Shown: piece by piece, positions 25,572 to 34,827 of the stretch
Layout: every line of letters begins with the position of its first letter
How positions within the stretch are numbered: position 1 is the stretch's first letter
Assembly (NCBI GenBank): GCA_946481025.1
Contig: CAMLNA010000002.1
Coordinates: 59,292 to 123,291, forward strand
Direction: 5' to 3'
Origin: an uncultured Rivibacter sp.
GTDB lineage: Bacteria > Pseudomonadota > Gammaproteobacteria > Burkholderiales > Burkholderiaceae
Length of the DNA: 64,000 nt
The notes under the pieces: generated by a model
The model's database searches: none
Told to the model about the DNA's origin: nothing
Seen by the model: only the letters and a program-made list of their open reading frames with translations
Translations under genes and position numbers: made by a program

Positions 25572-26953
25572 GAGGCGGTCCGTTGTCTACGCAGGTGGTT
25601 GAGCAGGTCGAAGCGGGTGATGAGGCCGTGGAAGCCGTCGGCGTCGGCAACGATCGCCACCAGGCCCCGGTCGAGCACCGAGCGCAGGGCCTGCAGGCTG
25701 TCGCCCGGCGCCAGGGTCTCGAGCGACGTGGTCATCGCCTCGGCCACCGTGTCGCCGTAGTGCCTGGGGTCGGCCTGCAGCCTGAAGAGCAGGTCGGACT
25801 CGTCGACCACGCCCACCAGCTTGTCGCCCTCGTCGAGCACCGGCAGTTGCGACACGTCGGCCAGCCGCATGCGCTGGAAGGCGGTGAGCAGCGTGTCCTG
25901 GGGCCCCACGCTCACCACCGCCCCTTCGTTGCGCCGCCGGCCGACGAGGTCGCGCAGGTCGCCGTATTCGCGCCTGTGCAGCAGGCCCTCGTCGATCATC
26001 CAGGCATCGTTGTAGACCTTCGACAGGTAGCGCGTGCCGGTGTCGCACACGAAGGTGACGACCCGCAGCGGCCGCGTCTGCCCGCGGCAGAAGCGCAAGG
26101 CCGCGGCCAGCAGCGTGCCGGTGGACGACCCGGCCAGGATGCCCTCGGTCCGCAGCAGCTCGCGAGCGGTGTTGAGGCTTTCCTCGTCGCTGATGCTGTA
26201 GGCGTGCCTGATGCCCGACAGGTCGGCAATCGGCGGTATGAAGTCCTCGCCGATGCCTTCGACCACCCAGGAGCCGGGCTCGCCGTGCGTGCCGGTCAGC
26301 ACCTGGTCGCGCAGGATCGAGCCCACCGGGTCGGCCAGCACGAATTCGAGCCGGGGCTGCACGTTGCGGAAGTAGCGCGTGAGCCCGGTGAGCGTGCCCG
26401 AGGAGCCGATGCCCACCACGATGGCATCGAGCTCGTGGCCGGTCTGCTGCCAGATCTCGGGGCCGGTGGTGCGCTCGTGCGCCAGCGGGTTGTCGGGGTT
26501 GTTGAACTGGTCGGCGTAGAACGCGCCGGGAACTTCCTTCGCCAGGCGCGCCGCGTAGTCCTGGTAGTAGGCGGGGTGGCCCTTGCCGACGTCCGAGCGC
26601 GTGGTGTGCACCTCGGCTCCCAAGGCCTTCAGGTGCAGCACCTTCTCGTTCGACATCTTGTCGGGTACCACCAGCACCACGCGGTAGCCCTTGGCGCGGG
26701 CCACCAGCGCGAGGCCCAGTCCGGTGTTGCCGGCGGTCGCCTCGATCACGGTGCCGCCGGGACCGAGCCTTCCGTCGCGCTCGGCGGCCTCGATCATCGC
26801 GAGCCCGATGCGGTCCTTGATGGAGCCGCCCGGGTTCTGCGATTCGAGCTTCAGGAAGAGGGTGCAGGGGCCTGTGTCCAGGCGGGTGACCTGCAGCAGC
26901 GGCGTGTTGCCGATGAGGTCGAGTACGGCAGGTCGCTGGGTTGACGACGGCAT
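25568..26953 (-). CDS. Cystathionine beta-synthase with C-terminal CBS domains
   Basis: 461 residues from the ATG at 26953, which is preceded by AAGGAG; an upstream frame extension lacks such a site. The PLP domain (1-330) has NPGGSIKDR with the PLP lysine K46, EATAGNTGLGLALVA and GIGSSGTLTG. A CBS-domain pair (about 345-455) follows (AFQRMRLADVSQLPVLDEGDKLVGVVDESDLL). This layout matches bacterial and eukaryotic cystathionine beta-synthase and not plain cysteine synthase, which lacks the CBS pair. It condenses serine and homocysteine and can release H2S. It is cotranscribed with the gamma-lyase. Confidence 0.93.
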   Translation of the reverse strand: MPSSTQRPAVLDLIGNTPLLQVTRLDTGPCTLFLKLESQNPGGSIKDRIGLAMIEAAERDGRLGPGGTVIEATAGNTGLGLALVARAKGYRVVLVVPDKMSNEKVLHLKALGAEVHTTRSDVGKGHPAYYQDYAARLAKEVPGAFYADQFNNPDNPLAHERTTGPEIWQQTGHELDAIVVGIGSSGTLTGLTRYFRNVQPRLEFVLADPVGSILRDQVLTGTHGEPGSWVVEGIGEDFIPPIADLSGIRHAYSISDEESLNTARELLRTEGILAGSSTGTLLAAALRFCRGQTRPLRVVTFVCDTGTRYLSKVYNDAWMIDEGLLHRREYGDLRDLVGRRRNEGAVVSVGPQDTLLTAFQRMRLADVSQLPVLDEGDKLVGVVDESDLLFRLQADPRHYGDTVAEAMTTSLETLAPGDSLQALRSVLDRGLVAIVADADGFHGLITRFDLLNHLRRQRTAS

Positions 26954-27044
26954 CTCGGGTCTCCTTGTGGGAGAGCCGAGCATAGGCCGTGGCCTTAATC
27001 GCTATGCGAGTAAGTTCATGAGGCGACGGCCCGTCGCGCTCGGG

Positions 27045-28520
27045 TCAGGGCGCCTTCTTGAGGCGGATGTGCGCCACCAGGCCGCCGTCGGGCGCGTTGT
27101 TGATCTCGAAGGTGCCGCCCATGCGCTGGATGGCCTTTTCGACGATGGCGAGGCCCAGGCCGGCGCCGGTGGCGGCGGTGCGGGCGGCGTCGCCGCGGAA
27201 GAAGGGCGTGGTGAGCTGGGCCAGCTTCTCCTGCGCCACGCCCGGGCCGTGATCGCGCACGCTGATGATCACCCAGGGCCCGGTGCGGGCATAGCTCACC
27301 TGCACCCGCGCCCAGCCGGTTTCGGTGGTGCGGCCGTAGCGGCGCGCGTTCTCGAACAGGTTGGCCAGCACACGGCCGAGTTCGGTGTCGTCGGCCATCA
27401 CGTGGGTGTCGATCGGCAGGCGCACCTCGATGCGGATCTGGCTCGGGTCGCGGAAGGCGGCGGCCTCGCGCTCCACCAGCGGCGCCAGGTGCACCGGCAC
27501 CAGCTTCACCTCGCCGGGCCGCGCGTAGTCCATGAACTTGTCGATGATGGCGTCGAGCTGGTCGATGTCGGCCGCCATGTTGCGCTTGGCTTCGTCGTCG
27601 ACCACGCTCATCTCGGTTTCGAGGCGCAGGCGCGCGAGCGGGGTGCGCAGGTCGTGCGAGATGCCGGCGAGCATGACCGCCCGGTCTTCTTCGACCTTGG
27701 CGAGCTCGCGGGCCATGCGGTTGAAGCCCTGGTTCACCTCGCGGATCTCGCGGGTCATCATGGTCTCGTCGAGCCGCGAGTCGTATTCGCCTTCGCGGAT
27801 CCGGCTGGCGGCGAACGACAGCTGCTGCAGCGGCCGGTTGATGAGGCCGGCGATCGCCGCGGAGCCCAGCACGGTGGCGAACAGGGCGATGCCCACCCAC
27901 ACGAAATAGGTCGAACCCTGCACCGGCTGCACGCGGGTGCGTTCGGCCTGCAGCCAGTACTGGTCGTTTTCGATCACGAAGCCGACCCACAGGCCCGGTT
28001 CGCCGTTGACCGAGCTGGCAACCACCGTGTTGGGCCCCAGGCGCGAGCGCAGCTCCTGGCTGATGGCACGGGTGAGGCGGTCGACCTCGAAGGGTTCGTA
28101 CTTGTCCTTGGGCTCGCGCGGCAGCAGCTTCATCGACTCCTGGTCGGAGATCGCCTTCACCACCGTGACGCGGTTGATCACGTCGGCGTACTTGAGCGCG
28201 TTGCGCGACAGGTTCACCAGGCTGGCGATCTGCTGCGCCGCCTGCACCGCGCGCGGCTCGAACTCCAGCGCCCGGAAGGTCTGCACCCAGGCGAAGATGC
28301 CCCAGCCCAGCAGCAGCGAAAGCAGGATGAAGGTGCGCCAGAAGAGGCTGAGCGCGATGCCGCGGCGCGGCAGCAACCGGGGGAGCTTGAAGCGCTTGCG
28401 AGGCCGCGAGGCGTGCGAAGACGAGCGCTCACGCTCCTTGTCGCGTCGCGGCCTGCCCTGGGCAGGCGCACGAGGCTGCATGGGTTGCGTGTCGGCTGTG
28501 CTGTCCCCCTTGCTGGCCAA
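27045..28520 (-). CDS. envZ: EnvZ-like sensor histidine kinase
   Basis: 491 residues with a basic N-terminal tail (about 1-52). Helix TM1 (about 57-80) is followed by a periplasmic domain of about 130 residues, TM2 (about 210-232), HAMP (INRPLQQLSFAASRIREGEYDSR) and HisKA with H289 in GISHDLRTPLARLRLETEM. HATPase_c has LFENARRYG and GAGLGLAIVEKAIQRMGG. The GISHDLRTPL box and the partner OmpR 22 bp upstream identify the EnvZ/OmpR pair. It senses osmotic or envelope conditions and controls phospho-OmpR. Confidence 0.92.
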   Translation of the reverse strand: MASKGDSTADTQPMQPRAPAQGRPRRDKERERSSSHASRPRKRFKLPRLLPRRGIALSLFWRTFILLSLLLGWGIFAWVQTFRALEFEPRAVQAAQQIASLVNLSRNALKYADVINRVTVVKAISDQESMKLLPREPKDKYEPFEVDRLTRAISQELRSRLGPNTVVASSVNGEPGLWVGFVIENDQYWLQAERTRVQPVQGSTYFVWVGIALFATVLGSAAIAGLINRPLQQLSFAASRIREGEYDSRLDETMMTREIREVNQGFNRMARELAKVEEDRAVMLAGISHDLRTPLARLRLETEMSVVDDEAKRNMAADIDQLDAIIDKFMDYARPGEVKLVPVHLAPLVEREAAAFRDPSQIRIEVRLPIDTHVMADDTELGRVLANLFENARRYGRTTETGWARVQVSYARTGPWVIISVRDHGPGVAQEKLAQLTTPFFRGDAARTAATGAGLGLAIVEKAIQRMGGTFEINNAPDGGLVAHIRLKKAP

Positions 28521-28542
28521 GCTTCCCCCTGTGTCTGGTCCC

Positions 28543-29283
28543 TCAGGCCGTGCCGTCCGGCACGAACACGTAGCCTACGCCCCACACGGTCTGGATGTAG
28601 CGCGGCTGGGACGGGTCGGGTTCGATCATCTTGCGCAGGCGGGAGATCTGCACGTCCAGGCTGCGGTCGAAGGGCTCGAATTCGCGGCCGCGCGCCAGCT
28701 GGGCCAGCTTGTCGCGCGAGAGCGGCTGGCGCGGGTGGCGCACCAGCGCCTTCAGCATCGAGAACTCGCCGGTGGTGAGCGCGATCGGCTCGCCTTCCTT
28801 GCTGAGGCGGCGCAGCGCCAGGTCGAACTCGAACGGTCCGAAGGTGACGGTCTGCGGCTCCTTGGCCGGTGCGCCCGGCGCTTCGAGGGCAGGGCGGCGG
28901 CGCAGCACGGCATGGATGCGGGCCAGCAGTTCGCGCGGGTTGAAGGGCTTGGGCAGGTAGTCGTCGGCACCGACTTCGAGACCCACGATGCGGTCGACGT
29001 CCTCGACCTTGGCGGTCAGCATGATGATCGGCGTGGAGTCGCTGGCGGCGCGCAGGCGGCGGCAGATGGAGAGGCCGTCTTCGCCCGGGAGCATGAGATC
29101 CAGCACGATGAGATCCACGGTCTCGCGCGTCAGGAGGCGGTTCAGCGCCTTGGCATCTTCGGCGAGCAGCACCTCGAAGCCTTCCTGCGTGAGGTAGCGC
29201 CGCAGCAGGTCGCGGATGCGGGCGTCGTCGTCGACGACCACGATGCGGTCAGCGCGTTGATTTGGATTGCTCGGCGGGGTCAT
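28543..29283 (-). CDS. ompR: OmpR-family response regulator
   Basis: 246 residues from the ATG at 29283, with AGGTG upstream. The receiver has D18-D20, phospho-acceptor D62 (VLDLMLPGEDG), T in MLTAKVEDVDR and K in YLPKPFNPREL. The winged-helix output domain (about 150-240) has TTGEFSMLKALVRHPRQPLSRDKL, RSLDVQISRLRKMIE and YIQTVWGVGYVF. It is very close to proteobacterial OmpR and is transcribed with the EnvZ-like kinase. The upstream region holds two inverted GTAACA-type half sites that could be autoregulatory. Confidence 0.95.
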   Translation of the reverse strand: MTPPSNPNQRADRIVVVDDDARIRDLLRRYLTQEGFEVLLAEDAKALNRLLTRETVDLIVLDLMLPGEDGLSICRRLRAASDSTPIIMLTAKVEDVDRIVGLEVGADDYLPKPFNPRELLARIHAVLRRRPALEAPGAPAKEPQTVTFGPFEFDLALRRLSKEGEPIALTTGEFSMLKALVRHPRQPLSRDKLAQLARGREFEPFDRSLDVQISRLRKMIEPDPSQPRYIQTVWGVGYVFVPDGTA

Positions 29284-29297
29284 AAAGCACCTCCATA

Positions 29298-29366
29298 TTT
29301 GTAACAGCCGCGCATTGTGAGCGGCATAACTGCCCAAAACCGGTTCCCCTGACCAGCTGTTACAAA
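29298..29366. promoter_or_regulatory. Inverted GTAACA half sites upstream of ompR
   Basis: TTTGTAACAGC (29298-29308) and its exact reverse complement GCTGTTACAAA (29356-29366) are 47 nt apart between the divergent ompR and DUF1800 genes. The GTAACA/TGTTAC core resembles OmpR half-sites, so these may be regulator sites serving one or both genes. Function is inference. Confidence 0.45.
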
Positions 29367-29513
29367 TCTTGCCCCTCGGCGCTCTTGGGTGCAAGTCCCT
29401 GGCTTGAAGTCGTCTTTACCTTGATTTACGCGCTCCCGCCGAAGGCGGTGTCGGCGACACCGCGAGAGTCGTCGTTGTTCGTCCCAGCCAAGAGAAAGAA
29501 GAAGCGACAGACC

Positions 29514-31097
29514 ATGATGCAGCTCCACCGACGTGTCCTGGCGGCGGCGACCCTCGTGCTGGCAAGCGCGGGCGGAGCCTGGGCCGCGCTGCCGCAGCGG
29601 CTCGACGAAGCCGATGCCCGGCACCTGCTCACCCGCACCGGCTTCACGCCGTCGCCTGCCGAGCTGCGGGCCTGGGTCGGCCAGACACCCGCCGAGGCCG
29701 TCGACAGGCTCCTGGCCGATGCGCAGCAGGCGCGCCTGCTGCAGGAGCCCCCCGCCTTCACTCGCGAGCCGATCGAGCCGCCGCTCAACCGCCTGGCCGA
29801 CCCCGCGCAGCGCAAGGCGGCGCTCGAGCGGGTGGTCGAGCAGTCGCTCGAGCTGCGCACCTGGTGGCTCGAGCAGATGCTGGCCACGCCGACGCCGCTG
29901 GCCGAGCGCATGACGCTGTTCTGGCACAACCACTTCGCCACCTCGGTGCAGAAGGTGCGGCAGCCACAGGGCATGTGGCGACAGCACGAGCTGCTGCGGC
30001 GCCACGCGCTGGGCAACTTTCGCGAGCTGCTGCACGACGTGGCACGCGACCCGGCGATGCTGATCTACCTCGACGGCGCCGGCAACCGGGTGCAGGCGCC
30101 CAACGAGAACTTCGCCCGCGAGGTGATGGAGCTGTTCACCCTGGGCGAGGGGCACTACACCGAAGCCGACGTGAAAGAGGCGGCCCGGGCGTTTTCGGGC
30201 TGGACGGTGGACCGGGAACAGTGGCAGGCGCGCCTGCGACCGCGGCTGCACGACGCCGGCAGCAAGACCGTGCTGGGACGCAGCGGCCGTTTCGGCGCCG
30301 ATGAGGTGCTGGACCTGCTGCTGGAGCAGGCTCAGGCGCCCCGGTTCATCAGCGGCAAGCTGTGGCGCGAGTTCGTCTCGCCCGAGCCGCGCAATGCGGC
30401 CGAAAAGGCCGAGCTCGAACGCGTGGCCGCGCGCCTGCGTGCGGGCGGCTGGCAGGTGGCACCCGCGCTGCGCGAACTCCTGCTGAGCGAGGCCTTCTGG
30501 GCGCCGGATAACCGCGCCGTGCTCATCAAGTCGCCGGTGGAGCTGGCGGTGGGCAGCCTGCGGCAGTTCGAAATGCAGCTCGCCGATGCGCTGCCGGTTG
30601 CGCTGGTGACGGCCAAGCTGGGGCAGGGCCTGTTCGCGCCGCCCAATGTGAAGGGCTGGCCCGGCTACACGGCGTGGATCGACAGCACGACGCTGCTGGA
30701 GCGCAAGCGCTTCACCGAGCGGCTGTTCCGCGCGGTCGAGATGGCGCCGTTGCAGGCCGGCGACGGCATGGCCATGGGCCGGCGGGGCGAGATGCGTGAG
30801 ATGCGAGACACCCTGGGCGATGCGAGGCCGCGCGAGCGCAAGGCGGCGCGTGCCCAGCTGCGAGAGCTTCAACGCGGCGGCGCGGGAAAGGTCAACCCGT
30901 TCGGCTTCGTGTTCGATGCCGACGGATGGCTGCGAGGCTTCGGCGCCTGGGCCGACCGTGAACCCGACGCCGCTGCCAAGGCGCGCATCGAATCCGCGGT
31001 GCTGGCGGCACCGCCCGTCAATGCGGTGCCGGCGGGCACCGTCGGGCTGGCCTACCTGCGGGCCCTGACGCTCGATCCCGCCTACCAGCTCAAGTGA
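29514..31097 (+). CDS. Exported DUF1800 protein
   Basis: 527 residues from the ATG at 29514; an adjacent ATG at 29517 is equivalent. The signal peptide ends at GGAWA. DUF1800 landmarks: DARHLLTRTGFTPSP at the start, WWLEQMLATPTPLAERMTLFWHNHF, NENFAREVMELFTLGEGHYTEADV and PPNVKGWPG. The function of DUF1800 is unknown; it nearly always occurs beside a DUF1501 gene, as here, 11 bp downstream. The pair is exported and is thought to act in the envelope or outside the cell. Confidence 0.9.
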   Translation: MMQLHRRVLAAATLVLASAGGAWAALPQRLDEADARHLLTRTGFTPSPAELRAWVGQTPAEAVDRLLADAQQARLLQEPPAFTREPIEPPLNRLADPAQRKAALERVVEQSLELRTWWLEQMLATPTPLAERMTLFWHNHFATSVQKVRQPQGMWRQHELLRRHALGNFRELLHDVARDPAMLIYLDGAGNRVQAPNENFAREVMELFTLGEGHYTEADVKEAARAFSGWTVDREQWQARLRPRLHDAGSKTVLGRSGRFGADEVLDLLLEQAQAPRFISGKLWREFVSPEPRNAAEKAELERVAARLRAGGWQVAPALRELLLSEAFWAPDNRAVLIKSPVELAVGSLRQFEMQLADALPVALVTAKLGQGLFAPPNVKGWPGYTAWIDSTTLLERKRFTERLFRAVEMAPLQAGDGMAMGRRGEMREMRDTLGDARPRERKAARAQLRELQRGGAGKVNPFGFVFDADGWLRGFGAWADREPDAAAKARIESAVLAAPPVNAVPAGTVGLAYLRALTLDPAYQLK

Positions 31098-31108
31098 AGG
31101 AGGCCGCC

Positions 31109-32287
31109 ATGACGCATCCGAATCGACGTGACTTCGTTTCGCTCGCGCTGGCCGGCCTCTGGCTGCCGGGCGCCTGGGCGCAGGAGCAGCAGCGGGCCCT
31201 CGGTGCAGCCGATCGCGTGCTGGTGCTGGTCGAGCTCAAGGGCGGCAATGACGGCCTGAACACCGTGGTGCCGTATGCCGACCCGCTGTATGCGCAGCTG
31301 CGGCCCACCATCGGGCTCAAGCCGGGCGAGGTGCTTGCCCTCGACGAACGCCTGGGCCTGCACCCGTCGCTCCAACCCCTGCTGCCGCTGTGGGAGCGCC
31401 AGGAGCTCTCGGTGCTGCTGGGACTCGGCTATCCACAGCCCAACCTGTCGCACTTCCGCTCGATCGAGATCTGGGAAACCGGCTCGCGGTCGAACGAATA
31501 CCTCGACGAAGGCTGGGTGGCGCGTGCAATGGCTTCTGGCCTGCGCGAGAACAGCCGCTTCACCACCGAAGGCGTGGCGGTCGGCAACGCGGGGCTCGGC
31601 GCGCTGGCCGGGGCGCGTGCCGTTGCGCTGACGCAGCCGGAGGCCTTCATCAACCAGTCCCGCCTGGCCCGGCCGGCGGCCAGCACCGGCAACGCGGCAC
31701 TGCGCCATGTGCTGCGTGTGGAAGGCGACGTGCTGCAGGCGGCCGAGGGCCTGCGCGGTTCGGCCACGGCCCCGCTGTCCACCGAGTTCCCGAGCCATGG
31801 CTTCGGGCAGGCCGTGAAGGCGGTGTGCCACATCGTGGCGGGGCAGAAAGGCAAGGGCGGCGTGCCGGTGTTCCATGTGTCGATCGGCAGCTTCGACACC
31901 CACCAGGGACAGCCCGGCACCCATGCCAGCCTGCTGAAGCAGCTGGCCGAAGGCCTGACTGCGCTGCGTGCCGGGCTCGTGGAGGCGGGTGCCTGGGACC
32001 GCACGCTGGTGCTGAGCTATTCGGAGTTCGGGCGGCGCGCCCGGCAGAACCAGAGCAACGGCACCGACCATGGCACTGCGGCCGCGCACTTTGCGCTGGG
32101 CGGAGCGGTGCGCGGCGGCCTGCACGGCCGGCAGCCAGCGCTCGACGTGCTGGACGGCACGGGCAACCTCGTGCACACGGCCGACTTCCGTCAGGTGTAC
32201 GCCACCGTGGCGGCCCGCTGGTGGGGCATCAGCCCCGAGCCGGTGGTCAAGGGCCGCTTCGATACCATCGACTTCCTCAAAACCTAA
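31109..32287 (+). CDS. Exported DUF1501 (sulfatase-superfamily-like) protein
   Basis: 392 residues from the ATG at 31109 with a strong AAGGAGG site. The N-terminus has a twin-arginine-like signal (NRRDFVSLALAGLWLPGAWA), so export by Tat in folded form is plausible. DUF1501 motifs: VLVELKGGNDGLNTVVPY, LSHFRSIEIWETG, SIGSFDTHQGQPGTHASLL and YSEFGRRARQN followed by GTDHGTAA. The family shares the alkaline-phosphatase/sulfatase fold with a possible metal site at the D..H and GTDHG positions. It is the partner of the upstream DUF1800 gene. Confidence 0.92.
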   Translation: MTHPNRRDFVSLALAGLWLPGAWAQEQQRALGAADRVLVLVELKGGNDGLNTVVPYADPLYAQLRPTIGLKPGEVLALDERLGLHPSLQPLLPLWERQELSVLLGLGYPQPNLSHFRSIEIWETGSRSNEYLDEGWVARAMASGLRENSRFTTEGVAVGNAGLGALAGARAVALTQPEAFINQSRLARPAASTGNAALRHVLRVEGDVLQAAEGLRGSATAPLSTEFPSHGFGQAVKAVCHIVAGQKGKGGVPVFHVSIGSFDTHQGQPGTHASLLKQLAEGLTALRAGLVEAGAWDRTLVLSYSEFGRRARQNQSNGTDHGTAAAHFALGGAVRGGLHGRQPALDVLDGTGNLVHTADFRQVYATVAARWWGISPEPVVKGRFDTIDFLKT

Positions 32288-32308
32288 ATCCCCTCAGGAG
32301 AGACGCTG

Positions 32309-33019
32309 ATGCATCTGCTACGACATACCGCTCTCGCCAGCGTGATGTTCCTGGCCTGCGGCCTGGCCGCGGCCCAAGGCCACCCGCCGCCGCAGAACGT
32401 GGTCGCGCTCAGCTCGAGCGCCGAGCTCGAGGTCACGAAAGACCTGCTGACCGTGACGCTCAACGCCACCCGCGACGGCGCCGAGGCAGCCGGCGTGCAG
32501 GCCGCCTTGAAGCAGGTGCTCGACGCCGCGCTCAACGAAGCGAAGAAGTCCGCGCAGCCCGGCGCGATGGAGGTGCGCACCGGCAACTTCTCGCTGTATC
32601 CGCGCTATTCACGCGACGGCCGCATCTCGGGCTGGCAGGGCAATGCCGAGCTGGTGCTCGAGGGCAAGGACACTCAGCGCGTGGCCCAGACCGCCGGCAA
32701 GCTGCAAGGCATGAACATCACCAACGTGGGCTACAGCCTGTCACGCGAGCTGCGCGAGAAGCATGAGGCCGCAGTCACCGCCGAGGCGATCAAGAAGTAC
32801 CAGGCCAAGGCAGCCGACGTCGCCCGGCAGTTCGGCTTCAGCGGCTACACGCTGCGCGAGGTGGCGGTGCAGTCGAGCGAGCCCGGCTTCGCCCCGATGC
32901 CGCGGATGATGAGCATGGCCAAGGGTGCGGCCGAGGCGGCCGACGCGGCTCTGCCGGTGGAGCCTGGCAAGGGCACCATCACCGTCAACGTGAGCGGCAG
33001 CGTCGTCCTGGCCAAGTAG
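32309..33019 (+). CDS. Exported SIMPL-domain (DUF541) protein
   Basis: 236 residues. The signal peptide (FLACGLAAAQG) ends about residue 23. The SIMPL/DUF541 domain follows: VALSSSAELEVTKDLLTVTLNATRDG with the common SxSAxxEVxxD core and the repeat of beta strands to VNVSGSVVLAK at the C-terminus. Proteins of this type are periplasmic or outer-membrane and of unclear role; relatives include the oxidative-stress-related BP26/Omp28. It is 21 bp after the DUF1501 gene with AGGAGA upstream, so the three exported genes probably form one operon. Confidence 0.9.
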   Translation: MHLLRHTALASVMFLACGLAAAQGHPPPQNVVALSSSAELEVTKDLLTVTLNATRDGAEAAGVQAALKQVLDAALNEAKKSAQPGAMEVRTGNFSLYPRYSRDGRISGWQGNAELVLEGKDTQRVAQTAGKLQGMNITNVGYSLSRELREKHEAAVTAEAIKKYQAKAADVARQFGFSGYTLREVAVQSSEPGFAPMPRMMSMAKGAAEAADAALPVEPGKGTITVNVSGSVVLAK

Positions 33020-33056
33020 GCCGAAGACCACCTCGAAGCGCCCCGTGCGCAAACCG

Positions 33057-33080
33057 GGTGGTGATGTGAGTGTCACCACC
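33057..33080. terminator. Hairpin between convergent genes
   Basis: GGTGGTGA and TCACCACC make an 8-bp perfect stem with an 8-nt loop, midway between the convergent SIMPL and 3-hydroxybutyrate dehydrogenase stops. It is a candidate bidirectional terminator. Confidence 0.4.
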
Positions 33081-33123
33081 GGGCTGCCGCGCCGGGCCGC
33101 CCCAAGCGCAGCAGGGGCCGACG

Positions 33124-33894
33124 TCACTGCGCGGCCCAGCCGCCGTCCATGTTCCAGGCCACGCCGCGAACGTTGTCGGCGGCGGGTGAGCACAGAAACA
33201 CCGCCAGCTCGCCCAGCTGCTCGGGCGTGGTGAACTGCAGCGACGGCTGCTTTTCGCCGAGCAGGTCCTTCTTGGCCTTGTCGACCGAGAGGCCTTCGCG
33301 AGCGGCGCGGTCATCGATCTGCTTCTGCACCAGGGGCGTGAGCACCCAGCCGGGGCAGATGGCATTCACCGTGACGCCGGTGGTCGCGGTTTCCAGGGCC
33401 ACGGCCTTGGTGAAGCCCACGATGCCGTGCTTGGAGGCCACGTAGGCCGACTTCTGCGCCGAAGCCACCAGGCCGTGGGTGGACGCGACGTTGATGACGC
33501 GGCCCCAGTTCTTCGCCTTCATGCCGGGGATGGCCAGCCGCGTGGTGTGGAAGGCCGAGCTCAGGTTGATGGCGATGATGGCGTCCCACTTCTCGGCCGG
33601 GAACTCCTCCACCGGCGCCACGTGCTGGATGCCGGCGTTGTTGACGAGGATGTCCACCCCGCCGAACTCCTTGGCGGCGTAGTCCATCATCGATGCGATG
33701 TCGCCGGACTTGCTCATGTCGGCACCGTGGTAGCCCACCTTCACGCCCAGCGCGGCCACCTGCGCCTTCGGCGCTTCGACGTCGCCGAAGCCGTTGAGCA
33801 CGATGTTGGCGCCCTGGCGCGCCAGGGCGAGCGCGATGCCCAGGCCGATGCCGCTGGTGGAGCCGGTGACGAGCGCGGTCTTTGCTTTCAGCAT
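33124..33894 (-). CDS. bdhA: 3-hydroxybutyrate dehydrogenase (SDR)
   Basis: 256 residues. Classical SDR: TGSTSGIGLGIA for NAD binding, NNAG, S138 in NVASTHG, and the catalytic Y151/K155 pair in SAYVASKHG. The specific segments ALETATTGVTVNAICPGWVLTPLV and the EGLSVDKAKKDLLGEKQPS substrate lid are those of D-3-hydroxybutyrate dehydrogenase. It interconverts 3-hydroxybutyrate and acetoacetate and is usual in polyhydroxybutyrate-storing betaproteobacteria. It is monocistronic and divergent from an alpha/beta hydrolase. Confidence 0.92.
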   Translation of the reverse strand: MLKAKTALVTGSTSGIGLGIALALARQGANIVLNGFGDVEAPKAQVAALGVKVGYHGADMSKSGDIASMMDYAAKEFGGVDILVNNAGIQHVAPVEEFPAEKWDAIIAINLSSAFHTTRLAIPGMKAKNWGRVINVASTHGLVASAQKSAYVASKHGIVGFTKAVALETATTGVTVNAICPGWVLTPLVQKQIDDRAAREGLSVDKAKKDLLGEKQPSLQFTTPEQLGELAVFLCSPAADNVRGVAWNMDGGWAAQ

Positions 33895-33963
33895 GTCGAT
33901 ATCCTCCGAAGGGGTGCAGGGGCTTGGTTACGATCGAACCATTTTGACCCCGGACCTTGAAAA

Positions 33964-34827
33964 ATGACTGAACCGCGTCTGCAGCACGTGCAATGCCTGG
34001 ACCCCCAGGGGCTGCACCGCATGGCCTATTGGGAATGGGGCGACCCGGCCAACCCTCGCGTGCTGGTGTGCGTGCACGGCCTGTCGCGGCAGGGCCGCGA
34101 CTTCGACACGCTGGCGCAGGCGCTGTGCCGGCACTACCGGGTGGTGTGCCCCGACGTGGTGGGCCGCGGCCGGTCGGACTGGCTGGCCGACCCGGGCGGC
34201 TACCAGATCCCCGCCTACGTGGCCGACATGGTGACGCTGCTGGCGCGGCTGAACGCACAGCAGCTCGACTGGGTGGGCACGTCGATGGGCGGGCTCATCG
34301 GGCTGGGGCTCGCCTCGCTGCCCGACACGCCGGTGCGCCGGCTGGTGCTCAACGACGTGGGGCCGGTCATCCAGTACGACTCGCTGGTGCGCATCGGCAG
34401 CTACCTGGGCGCGCCCAAGCGGTATGCCAGCGTCGAGGAGGCGGCCGACTACCTGTGGAGCATCTCGCAGGGCTTCGGCCCCCACACGCGCGAGCAATGG
34501 CTCGCGCTGACCCGGCCCCAGCTCAAGCCCGACGGCGACGGCTTCGTCGGTCACTACGACCCCCGCATTGCCTTGCCGTTCAAGGCGGTGACGCCCGAGC
34601 TGGCAGCGGCCGGCGAGGCCCTGCTGTGGCAGCGCTATGACGCGGTGCGCAGCGAGACCCTGCTGATCCGCGGGGCGCTGTCGGACCTGCTGTCCCACGA
34701 GACGGCCGTGGCCATGACGCAGCGCGGGCCGCGGGCGAGGCTGGTGGAGCTTGACGGCGTGGGTCATGCTCCCACCTTGGTCGCCGACGACCAGGTGGCG
34801 ATCGTGAAGGACTTTCTGCTGGCATGA
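33964..34827 (+). CDS. Alpha/beta-hydrolase
   Basis: 287 residues, cytosolic. The canonical fold: VCVHGLSRQGRDF (oxyanion loop), PDVVGRGRSDW, nucleophile S107 in GTSMGGLIG, an acid in RGALSDLLS and the catalytic histidine in GVGHAP near the end. It is close to hydrolases annotated as acyl or ester hydrolases in Burkholderiales. Its stop overlaps the relA start (ATGA), so it shares the relA transcript. It is divergent from 3-hydroxybutyrate dehydrogenase with about 70 bp between starts. The substrate is unknown. Confidence 0.9.
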   Translation: MTEPRLQHVQCLDPQGLHRMAYWEWGDPANPRVLVCVHGLSRQGRDFDTLAQALCRHYRVVCPDVVGRGRSDWLADPGGYQIPAYVADMVTLLARLNAQQLDWVGTSMGGLIGLGLASLPDTPVRRLVLNDVGPVIQYDSLVRIGSYLGAPKRYASVEEAADYLWSISQGFGPHTREQWLALTRPQLKPDGDGFVGHYDPRIALPFKAVTPELAAAGEALLWQRYDAVRSETLLIRGALSDLLSHETAVAMTQRGPRARLVELDGVGHAPTLVADDQVAIVKDFLLA

